Below are positions 16,514-23,490 of a DNA stretch of 64,000 nucleotides, piece by piece. The DNA comes from Cohnella luojiensis. GTDB taxonomy: Bacteria; Bacillota; Bacilli; Paenibacillales; Paenibacillaceae. The first letter of the stretch is position 1. Every line of letters starts with the position of its first letter. The position numbers and the translations under genes were made by a program. The notes beneath the pieces are model-generated. The model saw only the letters and a program-made list of their open reading frames with translations, was not told the DNA's origin and searched no databases. The stretch lies in NCBI RefSeq assembly GCF_004564235.1, contig NZ_SOMN01000022.1, positions 1 to 64,000 on the forward strand, given 5' to 3'.

Positions 16514-18583
16514 TTATCGAGTAAATGCCGCTGGAACCCCGCCGTCGATCGTCAACATGCATCCCGTCGTTTTGTCGGCTTTGGAAGAGGCGAAGAATGC
16601 AATTCCTTCCGCGATGTCTCTTGGGAAAATGTTAACGAGCAAAGTCGTGCGTTTGCGGTAGTATTCTTCCAATTGATCCGGCTCGATGCCGTATGCAGCC
16701 GCGCGTTCGTTCCTCCAACTGCCGTTCCAGATCGTGGAGCCTTGCAGAATCGCGTCCGGAAGCACCGTGTTCACCCGGATTCCGAATTCTCCGCCCTCAG
16801 CCGCGATGCAGCGCGCAAGATGAGCTTCCAACGCTTTCGCGGAACTGTAAGCAGATGCGTTCTTGCCCGCATAGACGGAGTTCTTGGAGCCGATAAATAC
16901 CATGTTCCCTCCGATCGCTTGTGCTTTCATCAGCTTGAACGCTTCGCGGGCGACGAGGAAGTAACCTGTTCCGAGCACGTTCATGTTCAGGTTCCATTCT
17001 TTCAATGACGTCTCATCGAACGGGCTCGAAGTCGCAAGACCCGCATTGTTCACGATGATGTCCACTCCGCCGTATTGGAGTGCCGTTTCGGCGTAGGCCG
17101 CCTGTACCGCATCTTCGTTCGTTACGTCCATTTTAACAGCAATCGCGCGATTTTCGCCGTATTTGGCGTTGATTTCCGCCGCGACTTTCTGCGCGCCCTC
17201 TAAGTTCAGATCCGCAAGTACGACATGCGCACCTTCGGATACGAGCTTGCGCGCCGTTTCGCTGCCGATACCGCCGGCTCCGCCCGTGATGAATGCAACC
17301 TTGCGGGAAAACTCGGCTTCCGCGGGAGCAAGAGACAGCTTATAAAGCTCAAGCGGCCAGTATTCTACGTTGTAGGATTCGTTCTCTACGAGGGAAACGA
17401 AATTTCCAAGCGCCGTCGCGCCTCTCATGACGGCGATCGCGCGGTGATACAACGAACCGCTCACTTGGGACATCGCCCAGCTCTTGCCAGTGTTGATCAT
17501 TCCGACGCCCGGAATCAAGATAACGCGCGGAGCCGCTTCGAACATCACGTCTCCCTCGTTCTTGTTGCGTTCGAAGTAAGCTCTGTACATTTCTTTATAG
17601 GCAGCTACGCCTACTTTAAGCTTCGTTTTAAGGCCTTCTACGTCCTCCGCATTCGGAGTCCAGTCAATGAAGAGCGGAACGACTTTCGTATGAACGAGGT
17701 GATCCGGGCAAGCGGCGCCGACTTGGGATAGGGCAGCGGAATCTTGACCGCCGACGAACTGGAGCACGTCGTCCGCGTCGTCGAAGGAAAGGATCATCTT
17801 CTTGGCGTCGCTAACGGCCCCGCGAATCGTAGGCATCACTTGGGAGGCGATGCTCTTACGAACGTCCGCTTCAAGCGTAGGATGTTTAACGCCGCCGAAC
17901 ACCTTCGTTTCGTTAATGCGGGCTTCAATGAAAGCCTCCGCTTCCGTGATGATCTTGATCGTCTGCGCATAGCACTCTTCCGAGGTTTCGCCCCATGTGA
18001 CCAAGCCGTGTTTCTCCATCAACACGAGCTCTGCTTTCGGATTGTTCAGAACGCCCTCGGCGATCATCTTGGACAAGGTGAATCCAGGACGGATATAAGG
18101 AACCCAAACGAAACGGTCTCCGAAAATCTCGCGCGCCAGCGCTTTGCCGTTACCCGCGCAGCAAAGGCTGATGATAGAGTCCGGATGCGTGTGGTCTACG
18201 TGTTTGAAGGGTAAGAAAGCATGAAGCAGCGTTTCGATAGAAGCGCGCGGGTGTTTGGCATCGATCATGCAATTTGCTAAGTAGGCAACCATATCTTCAT
18301 CGGACATTTCCGATTTCTCGAATAACGGACGGATATCTTCCATGCGAAGGCCCGTGAAATTGCCAGCTTTCATCGAAGCCAGGTCGGAACCGCTCCCCTT
18401 CACGTACATCACTTCCGTATCGCGACCGCGGAAATCCTTAACGACCGTCTTCGTGGACGTATTGCCGCCGCCGAAGTTGCACACGCGCCGATCCTCGCCG
18501 ATGATGTTGGAACGGTATACGAGCTGATCCAAACCGCTCTGTTGCTCAGAAGCTTTAGATGATTGCCACAAGCTTTGTACCAT
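16514..18583 (-). CDS. rhaEW: Bifunctional rhamnulose-1-phosphate aldolase / L-lactaldehyde dehydrogenase
   Basis: A 689-residue fusion. Residues 1 to about 410 are a class II aldolase with zinc ligands HTHPD (131-135) and KHGLVTWGE (191-199). Residues 428-689 are a short-chain dehydrogenase with the NAD-binding TGGAGGIG (433-440), NNAG (512-515), and catalytic YSSAK (579-583). The aldolase half splits L-rhamnulose-1-phosphate into DHAP and L-lactaldehyde; the dehydrogenase half oxidises L-lactaldehyde, giving L-lactate, as shown for the B. subtilis homologue. It is the first gene of the rha operon, with GGAGGT seven nt before ATG 18583. The lactate formed is the substrate of the lut operon next door. 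Confidence 0.93.
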   Translation of the reverse strand: MVQSLWQSSKASEQQSGLDQLVYRSNIIGEDRRVCNFGGGNTSTKTVVKDFRGRDTEVMYVKGSGSDLASMKAGNFTGLRMEDIRPLFEKSEMSDEDMVAYLANCMIDAKHPRASIETLLHAFLPFKHVDHTHPDSIISLCCAGNGKALAREIFGDRFVWVPYIRPGFTLSKMIAEGVLNNPKAELVLMEKHGLVTWGETSEECYAQTIKIITEAEAFIEARINETKVFGGVKHPTLEADVRKSIASQVMPTIRGAVSDAKKMILSFDDADDVLQFVGGQDSAALSQVGAACPDHLVHTKVVPLFIDWTPNAEDVEGLKTKLKVGVAAYKEMYRAYFERNKNEGDVMFEAAPRVILIPGVGMINTGKSWAMSQVSGSLYHRAIAVMRGATALGNFVSLVENESYNVEYWPLELYKLSLAPAEAEFSRKVAFITGGAGGIGSETARKLVSEGAHVVLADLNLEGAQKVAAEINAKYGENRAIAVKMDVTNEDAVQAAYAETALQYGGVDIIVNNAGLATSSPFDETSLKEWNLNMNVLGTGYFLVAREAFKLMKAQAIGGNMVFIGSKNSVYAGKNASAYSSAKALEAHLARCIAAEGGEFGIRVNTVLPDAILQGSTIWNGSWRNERAAAYGIEPDQLEEYYRKRTTLLVNIFPRDIAEGIAFFASSKADKTTGCMLTIDGGVPAAFTR

Positions 18584-18602
18584 GATGATACCTCCAAATG
18601 AT

Positions 18603-18680
18603 TGTTTATTTATGTTTGTTTGTAGTCTATCATATCCGTTTACTTTTGAATATGTTTAAATCAGACATAAACAAAGAATT
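18603..18680 (-). promoter_or_regulatory. rha operon control region
   Basis: AT-rich region upstream of rhaEW with four TGTTT words (18603, 18613, 18617, 18653) in imperfect direct repetition and an AAACA on the opposite arm near 18669. A TATGAT at about 18633 on the minus strand could be a -10, but no good -35 is spaced from it. The repeats are candidate RhaR (DeoR) operators. A partial cre-like AGTAAACGGATATGA overlaps, with about three mismatches. Confidence 0.4.
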
Positions 18681-18699
18681 GTATGCGATCGATTTAAAG

Positions 18700-18741
18700 A
18701 AAAACGCTCCTGTTCCGGTCGTAAACAACCGAAAAGGAACG
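18700..18741 (-). terminator. Terminator of the DUF4871 gene
   Basis: A G-U rich hairpin on the minus strand (CGTTCC...GGAGCG arms, 18705-18741) followed by TTTTTCTTT, downstream of the anti-sigma-like gene and just ahead of the rha promoter region. Confidence 0.65.
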
Positions 18742-18767
18742 TGGTTTGGATTCTTGCTTTTGCTAGC

Positions 18768-19778
18768 TCATGATTCAACTTTCACGTATATGCTGCCGAA
18801 CAATCTGTCATCGAGATAGGCGTTAATCCGCCACATCCCTGCTTCCGGAAACCCCATAGAGGTAGGAATGTGGGCATCAGCTCCATGTATGGAACCTCCG
18901 AGCCCGAACGTGTTGAAGATGTCGATCTCCCGTTTAGAGCCTTCTTTCACGGCCATGATGCTTAAATGACCCTTGAGTTCGTCCTTGTTTCCCCAAAAGT
19001 GCCACATATATTTATGCCTTTTACCGGCGACGATAGGTTGTTGATCGAGAATTTCGCCATTTTCGTTTTGGTATGGGCCTATGATGAATCCGACTTTGCC
19101 TTTTTCGCCAACCAACACATATTTATGAGACTTGCCATCGACTCCAATGTAAGGAATGTCAAAAGTATCGCTTCCCGTCCATGGCGAATGCTCCCCTACC
19201 TCCAATACAAAATCGCCGTAGAATTGATCATTCAGTTTTATCTCGTATTTCCAAGTGCCTGCAAGCGGAAGATTGAACCTCGCAGTGAAACGATCCAAAC
19301 TGTCATAACCCGGGCTCGGCTCTGTAATAGTCTCCGGAGCAACGACGGTTAATTGTTTACCTGTTTCATGATGATAAGCCACGACGGAAAGCCGTTTTCC
19401 TTCAAATGTTTTGAACGGTTGCGTAAAATGGATCATATATCCTCTTCGAGCTCCCGCGATTAAATCGGGGTCGGGAAACACCTGAAATAATACTATACCG
19501 TTTCTCGCATATTCCGTTCGAACTTCCTCTATCCTGTCGGAGCCGGTTGGCTTAGAATTTTCGGATTCGCTCGTAAATACATTTGCCTTATCCGATGCGA
19601 ATAGGATTCCAATACAAACGATCATAATCGCAAATACAGCTCCAAAACGAGTAAGACGAACCTTTGCCTTTGGTTTGTTCTTAGCCTTATAGAGAATCTC
19701 CTGCTTCATCTCATCAGTGAAACGAGGCTTCTCGAACGGTGATTTTCTCAGACTTTCATTCCATAGTTCATTCTCCAT
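18768..19778 (-). CDS. DUF4871-like membrane protein, probable anti-sigma partner
   Basis: 336 residues. A cytoplasmic N-terminal part of about 45 residues (ending KAKVRLTRFG) precedes one membrane helix, AVFAIMIVCIGILFAS. The rest is extracellular, with two similar immunoglobulin-like beta domains (GTWKYEIKLNDQFYGDFVLEV and MWRINAYLDDRLFGSIYVKVE end each), the DUF4871 pattern. The start codon overlaps the stop of the sigma gene (TGATG), so the two are translationally coupled. That layout, plus a single membrane span with an N-terminal cytoplasmic segment, points to a regulator of the sigma factor. No zinc-finger anti-sigma domain is visible, so the inhibitory role is inference. Confidence 0.72.
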   Translation of the reverse strand: MENELWNESLRKSPFEKPRFTDEMKQEILYKAKNKPKAKVRLTRFGAVFAIMIVCIGILFASDKANVFTSESENSKPTGSDRIEEVRTEYARNGIVLFQVFPDPDLIAGARRGYMIHFTQPFKTFEGKRLSVVAYHHETGKQLTVVAPETITEPSPGYDSLDRFTARFNLPLAGTWKYEIKLNDQFYGDFVLEVGEHSPWTGSDTFDIPYIGVDGKSHKYVLVGEKGKVGFIIGPYQNENGEILDQQPIVAGKRHKYMWHFWGNKDELKGHLSIMAVKEGSKREIDIFNTFGLGGSIHGADAHIPTSMGFPEAGMWRINAYLDDRLFGSIYVKVES

Positions 19779-20332
19779 CAGAGATCGGTACCTCCTTCCG
19801 AATTGCTAAGCAATAGAACCGATAATTTCTTGCGCGCCCGGTGCAGCCGCGATTTCACGGTTCCTTCGGCGATATCAAGAATCTTAGCCATTTCTAGAAC
19901 GGTCAGTTGGTAGTGCGCGTCAAGCAATAATACTTCCCTGAACCGAATCGGCAGCTTCATCACGTTGCTCCATATATGGCGCGTTACCAACCGGTCGAAC
20001 GTTTCCGTTTCCGCGGATTTAGCCATCTCTTTCCTCGATACGTAATCTACAAGAACGACTTTGGAAAAAAACGCGTTTCGTTTATACTTGTAAGTTTTGT
20101 TTCGCGTAATCGTAAGCAACCAGCTCTTGATGCTGGATTCCCCGCGGAACGTATGGAGCTTCTCATATACCGCAATAAAAACCTCTTGGCAAATATCATC
20201 CGCCGCGTCCGAACGTCGAATCAAATAGAAGGCGAAATTCCACACGTCGTTACCGTATTCGTTCATTAAATCATGGAGTACCGAATCGCGATCGACTCCG
20301 ACGGTTAAATGCTTTAAATAATTCAGCTCCAC
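19778..20332 (-). CDS. ECF RNA polymerase sigma factor
   Basis: 184 residues with region 2 (NDVWNFAFYLIRRSDAADDICQEVFIAVYEKLHTFRG, and SSIKSWLLTITRN for -10 recognition) and region 4 (LPIRFREVLLLDAHYQLTVLEMAKILDIAEGTVKSRLHRARKKL). It begins with GTG 20332, five nt after GAGGTG. A GGAAC-N16-GGTC element upstream looks like its own promoter, as is usual for ECF factors. The next gene encodes a membrane protein coupled by a one-base overlap, the likely signal receiver. The stress it answers is unknown; membrane-anchored beta-domain partners hint at an envelope signal. Confidence 0.88.
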   Translation of the reverse strand: MELNYLKHLTVGVDRDSVLHDLMNEYGNDVWNFAFYLIRRSDAADDICQEVFIAVYEKLHTFRGESSIKSWLLTITRNKTYKYKRNAFFSKVVLVDYVSRKEMAKSAETETFDRLVTRHIWSNVMKLPIRFREVLLLDAHYQLTVLEMAKILDIAEGTVKSRLHRARKKLSVLLLSNSEGGTDL

Positions 20333-20360
20333 GACATCACCTCGACTCTCTATAGAAGAA

Positions 20361-20386
20361 GACCCGTTTCCCCTCCAAAAGTTCCC
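20361..20386 (-). promoter_or_regulatory. Candidate autoregulated ECF promoter
   Basis: On the minus strand GGGAAC with a following TTTT (20386-20381 on) and GGTC (20364-20361) lie 16 bp apart, matching the GGAAC-N16-CGTC form used by ECF sigma factors of Bacillota. It starts about 30 nt before the sigma gene. Confidence 0.6.
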
Positions 20387-20401
20387 TTTTTCTCAAAATA
20401 A

Positions 20402-20434
20402 AAAAGCCGGAACCGGTCAAACCCGGTGCCAGCC
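20402..20434 (-). terminator. Terminator of glpX
   Basis: Stem GGCTGGCACCGGG/CCGGTTCCGGC with a TTTTTTA tract on the minus strand, 15 nt after the glpX stop codon. Confidence 0.85.
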
Positions 20435-20448
20435 TGCAAATCTGCGCA

Positions 20449-21414
20449 TCATTTATTTAATAAAGCCTTATTCGGCAAGTAGTGCAGCGCTCTTATGAAT
20501 CTTATGGTCCTCGTCTTCGCGCGCATGACAATCGAGTGGGTTTCCGCGCGATCGTCCGGCAAATAGCGAACGCCCCCTAGAAACTCCCCGGGAGTGACGC
20601 CCGTCGCGGCGAAAATAACATCCTCGCTTCCGATCATATCCTCCATCGTCAGTACTTTATAAGGATCATCGATGCCCATCTGCAGGCAACGGGCATATTC
20701 GTTGGCATCCGAAGGCATCAGCCTTCCTAATATTTCGCCACCGAGACATTTCAATGCCGCTGCGGCTAGAACGCCTTCGGGCGCTCCTCCGGAGCCGACG
20801 TATAGATCGATTCCGGCTTCCGGAAAAGCTGGCGCCATCGCCCCCGCTACGTCGCCGTCGGATAGAAACTTGATCCTAACCCCAACCTTACGCAATGTCT
20901 TGATAATGGACTCATGCCTAACCCGATCCAAGATCATGACGGTTAGCTCGGATACGTTCTTATTCAATGCCTCGGCCGCTTTCTTCAACGTGACTTCCAT
21001 AGGATCCGTTAACCTTAACTTTCCGACAAGCAACGGTCCGACGGCTAACTTTTCCATGTACATGTCCGGCGCATGCAGCAAATTCCCTTTGTTTGCGATG
21101 GCGATGACGGACATCGCGTTATTCAATCCTTTGGCCACGATCTCCGTTCCCTCGAGAGGATCCACGGCTACATCGACTTCCGGACCATTCATGCTGCCCA
21201 CTTCTTCCCCGATGTAGAGCATCGGAGCCTCATCCATCTCTCCTTCGCCGATGACGACCGTACCTCTCACCGATATGGAGTCGAACATCGCTCTCATCGC
21301 CGCTGTTGCTGCCCCGTCGGCATTGATCTTATCTCCGCGCCCCATCCATGGAGCTGAGGCCAAAGCAGCCATTTCCGTCACGCGAACGATTTCCAATGCC
21401 AGCTCTCTCTCCAT
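20449..21414 (-). CDS. glpX: Class II fructose-1,6-bisphosphatase
   Basis: 321 residues of the GlpX family. Motifs are MGRGDKINADGAATAAMR, VVIGEGEMDEAPMLYIGEE (metal-binding), DVAVDPLEGTEIVAKG (the lithium-sensitive phosphatase DPLEGT motif), GGAPEGVLAAAALKCLGG and FAATGVTPGEFLGGV. It removes the 1-phosphate from fructose-1,6-bisphosphate in gluconeogenesis. A neat sigma-A promoter lies upstream and a terminator downstream, so it is a single gene. Growth on rhamnose-derived lactate would need this step, but the sequence shows no shared control. Confidence 0.94.
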   Translation of the reverse strand: MERELALEIVRVTEMAALASAPWMGRGDKINADGAATAAMRAMFDSISVRGTVVIGEGEMDEAPMLYIGEEVGSMNGPEVDVAVDPLEGTEIVAKGLNNAMSVIAIANKGNLLHAPDMYMEKLAVGPLLVGKLRLTDPMEVTLKKAAEALNKNVSELTVMILDRVRHESIIKTLRKVGVRIKFLSDGDVAGAMAPAFPEAGIDLYVGSGGAPEGVLAAAALKCLGGEILGRLMPSDANEYARCLQMGIDDPYKVLTMEDMIGSEDVIFAATGVTPGEFLGGVRYLPDDRAETHSIVMRAKTRTIRFIRALHYLPNKALLNK

Positions 21415-21450
21415 ATGTAACCCTCCAATATAGATAGTGTGGTTATATAT

Positions 21451-21479
21451 TGTATAACATATAATTATTTATGACACAA
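21451..21479 (-). promoter_or_regulatory. glpX promoter
   Basis: TTGTGT (21479-21474) and TATACA (21456-21451) on the minus strand, spaced 17 bp, about 37 nt before the glpX start. An interrupted inverted repeat (TTATA/TATAA) surrounds the -10. Confidence 0.6.
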
Positions 21480-21521
21480 TATAAAAGATAATAGATGTTT
21501 CCGTTATGACCTATAAATAAC

Positions 21522-21563
21522 AAAAACGGCTTCGATGTCGGTTAAGACATTGAAGCCGTTTTT
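21522..21563 (-). terminator. Terminator of the DinB-like gene
   Basis: A 15-bp stem AACGGCTTCAATGTC/GACATCGAAGCCGTT with T-runs at both ends, so it can act in both directions; the minus-strand gene ends seven nt away. Confidence 0.85.
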
Positions 21564-21569
21564 GTTAAT

Positions 21570-22055
21570 CTAGCCTTGCTGTTTGCGTAATAATACGATT
21601 TGGCCGATATGATACGCATTATGAGTACAAAGGTTGGAGATGGCCCCCCACCAAGGGCAGTCACCCGGATAACCGGGCACGTATTCATCCAGCTTCGATT
21701 CGGGAGACTCTTCGATCGCTTGACGGAATTTCAAGAAAGCGGAATCCAGCTTATTTACCGCCGATTTCCAATTTTCTTCATTGGTTTCTTCTTCCTGTAT
21801 GCTGAATGTATCCTCGTTATTGCTGCCAATACTTACGAAAATATTCTTGCCGTTAAAATAACTCAACCATTTCTCGTTCCAATAGGTCAGGTGACTGACA
21901 AGCTGCCAGATCGAATGACTGGAATCATCCTTACGCCAAATGGCTTTCTCCGCTGTAATCCCCTTTACCGAATCAAGGAAGGTAGGAAACCAGCTTAGGT
22001 CATTATGGCAAGCCGCAAGCTGATCTAACAAAACATCCTTCTTAGTCCCTGTCAT
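21570..22055 (-). CDS. DinB-like four-helix protein
   Basis: 161 residues of the DinB/YfiT metal-binding four-helix-bundle superfamily. The three-histidine metal site is visible as SIWQLVSHLTYWNEKW (about 47-62) and THNAYHIGQIVLLR near the C-terminus. Many members are thiol (bacillithiol or mycothiol) transferases or of unknown activity. No LexA box lies upstream, so despite the family name it is probably not damage-inducible. It starts 27 nt after the phosphoesterase gene and may share its transcript. Confidence 0.82.
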   Translation of the reverse strand: MTGTKKDVLLDQLAACHNDLSWFPTFLDSVKGITAEKAIWRKDDSSHSIWQLVSHLTYWNEKWLSYFNGKNIFVSIGSNNEDTFSIQEEETNEENWKSAVNKLDSAFLKFRQAIEESPESKLDEYVPGYPGDCPWWGAISNLCTHNAYHIGQIVLLRKQQG

Positions 22056-22082
22056 CCCATCTCTCCTTTATGTTGTACTCCA

Positions 22083-23237
22083 TTATCCAAGAAGCTTGAT
22101 GCGTAACTGAATGATCTCGCTTCGGCTTCCAATCCGTATCGGCGGTCCCCATGTTCCGAAGCCCGAAGACACGACGACGTGCATGAGCCCTTTTCTCATA
22201 TAACCCCAATCCAATTCGAATAACCTTTTCGTGAATAGATGGTTAGGAGTGAATTGTCCTCTATGCGTATGCCCGCTAAGCAGAATGTCTGCTCCCGCTT
22301 CGGCTGCTTGAGCGAATTTCGTCGGCTGATGATCCATCATAATGATCGGTTTATTCAAATTTAATGAGGTTAATAATTCGGCCGCTTCCAAGCGCCCGGA
22401 AGGGTCGACCGTTTCCGCGGTTTTATCTTTTCGTCCGGTTACGTATAGAGCTCCGTCTATCTCGACTGTTTCGTCGCGCAACACGCGAATTCCTATCTTC
22501 TTCATTTCATCTACATACTGTTCGACATGCCCGCCATAGTACTCATGATTGCCAAGCACAGCATAAGTCCCATGTTTAGCCTTCAATTGGACAAGCAAAT
22601 CGCTCATCTTATTTCTCATGAAAGGTTCTATCGAATCGTCGATTACGTCGCCCGGGAGCAAGATCAGATCGGGGTTCATCGCGTTCACCCGGTTAACCAG
22701 ACGTCTGATGTGCTTACGCCCGACTACGTTTCCTAGGTGAATATCCGAGGCGACTGCGACCGTCCATTCTTTCTTATTACCACGTGCTTTCTTATCGATG
22801 TCTAACTCATATTTACGGATTACTGTGCTCCAAGCATTCCTTGAACCAAGCAGTAACGATAGCAAGGTGACCGCAAGAACAACTCCGCCTGCATAAAATT
22901 TGTAATCGGCGACTGAGTACCCCGCAAGGCTTAAGATTAACCGAACGATGTCACTCAGTACAAACAGTAGAAATCCGGCTTCCATGATGAAAATATAGTA
23001 GGATCCTAATACTTTCAAGAACCTGCCCAATGGTTTCAACGTTCCCGGCAAGGGAATTCTGCTGAGCAAATAGCCGTAAGCGATAATTCCGAATGGAACC
23101 CAGAATGCCCAAGATCCATAAGGGATTTCAGCTGCATCGAGCCATTCCGTTATATGCCACCCCAAGTAATAAGTAATGCAAGAGTAGATAGCGAGGAAAA
23201 ATGTAATCATCAAGACAAAGCGCGGGTGTATTTTCAT
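22083..23237 (-). CDS. Membrane-anchored metallophosphoesterase
   Basis: 384 residues. The first 140 contain four or five hydrophobic helices (FVLMITFFLAIYSCITYYLG, a WVPFGIIAYGYLLS segment, YYIFIMEAGFLLFVLSDIV, and VVLAVTLLSLLLG). The calcineurin-like domain follows with all metal motifs: ASDIHLG (about 165), LLPGDVIDD (about 195), LGNHEYYGG (about 230), MDHQPTKF and LSGHTHRGQ (about 325). This arrangement matches the YkuE/YaeI-type proteins, some of which act on lipids such as UDP-diacylglucosamine. The substrate here is unknown. The active site faces the cytoplasm or membrane surface, depending on the helix count. Confidence 0.88.
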   Translation of the reverse strand: MKIHPRFVLMITFFLAIYSCITYYLGWHITEWLDAAEIPYGSWAFWVPFGIIAYGYLLSRIPLPGTLKPLGRFLKVLGSYYIFIMEAGFLLFVLSDIVRLILSLAGYSVADYKFYAGGVVLAVTLLSLLLGSRNAWSTVIRKYELDIDKKARGNKKEWTVAVASDIHLGNVVGRKHIRRLVNRVNAMNPDLILLPGDVIDDSIEPFMRNKMSDLLVQLKAKHGTYAVLGNHEYYGGHVEQYVDEMKKIGIRVLRDETVEIDGALYVTGRKDKTAETVDPSGRLEAAELLTSLNLNKPIIMMDHQPTKFAQAAEAGADILLSGHTHRGQFTPNHLFTKRLFELDWGYMRKGLMHVVVSSGFGTWGPPIRIGSRSEIIQLRIKLLG

Positions 23238-23300
23238 CTGTAAGGTTATCTCCCTATCTTTCTCTATAATATACGTTTCTACGAGAATTATAACATAGGT

Positions 23301-23331
23301 AGAACCCCGAACCGAAACGGCTCGGAGTTCT
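23301..23331 (-). terminator. Strong hairpin after a possible micro-gene
   Basis: Stem AGAACTCCGAGCCG/CGGTTCGGGGTTCT with a three-base loop. No T-run follows, so termination is uncertain. It begins seven nt after the stop codon of the 19-codon frame at 23338-23397. Confidence 0.45.
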
Positions 23332-23337
23332 ATGGAT

Positions 23338-23397
23338 TCAACCTTCGGTCGCCAACACGATGACGATTGCTGCCGCCCATACGATTCTTTTTTTCAT
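23338..23397 (-). CDS. Possible 19-residue hydrophobic peptide
   Basis: An ATG-started frame encoding MKKRIVWAAAIVIVLATEG: a positively charged start followed by a hydrophobic core, like a minimal signal peptide or single membrane helix. It lies isolated between the terminator of the PKD-protein gene and a perfect hairpin, in the 253-nt gap before the phosphoesterase gene. The ribosome binding site is weak (GATGGAAC, about six nt upstream). No homologue is known to me. It could be chance. Confidence 0.3.
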   Translation of the reverse strand: MKKRIVWAAAIVIVLATEG

Positions 23398-23431
23398 CCG
23401 ACAGTTCCATCATCTTTCATTTATTACACAG

Positions 23432-23473
23432 AAAAAGCCGCATAGGGCACAAGTTCATGCACCTAAGCGGCTA
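23432..23473 (-). terminator. Terminator of the PKD-domain protein gene
   Basis: Stem AGCCGCTTAGGTGCA paired with TGTGCCCTATGCGGCT, followed by TTTTTC on the minus strand. Confidence 0.8.
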
Positions 23474-23490
23474 CTCTATTAAAAATCATT

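Noticed and set aside
18625-18645. cre (CcpA) site upstream of rhaEW
   Set aside because: AGTAAACGGATATGA has about three mismatches to the consensus, including the essential outer C; too weak to claim.
21570-22055. DinB-like gene as an SOS gene
   Set aside because: No GAAC-N4-GTTC box lies in the 27-nt gap upstream; the family name is historical.
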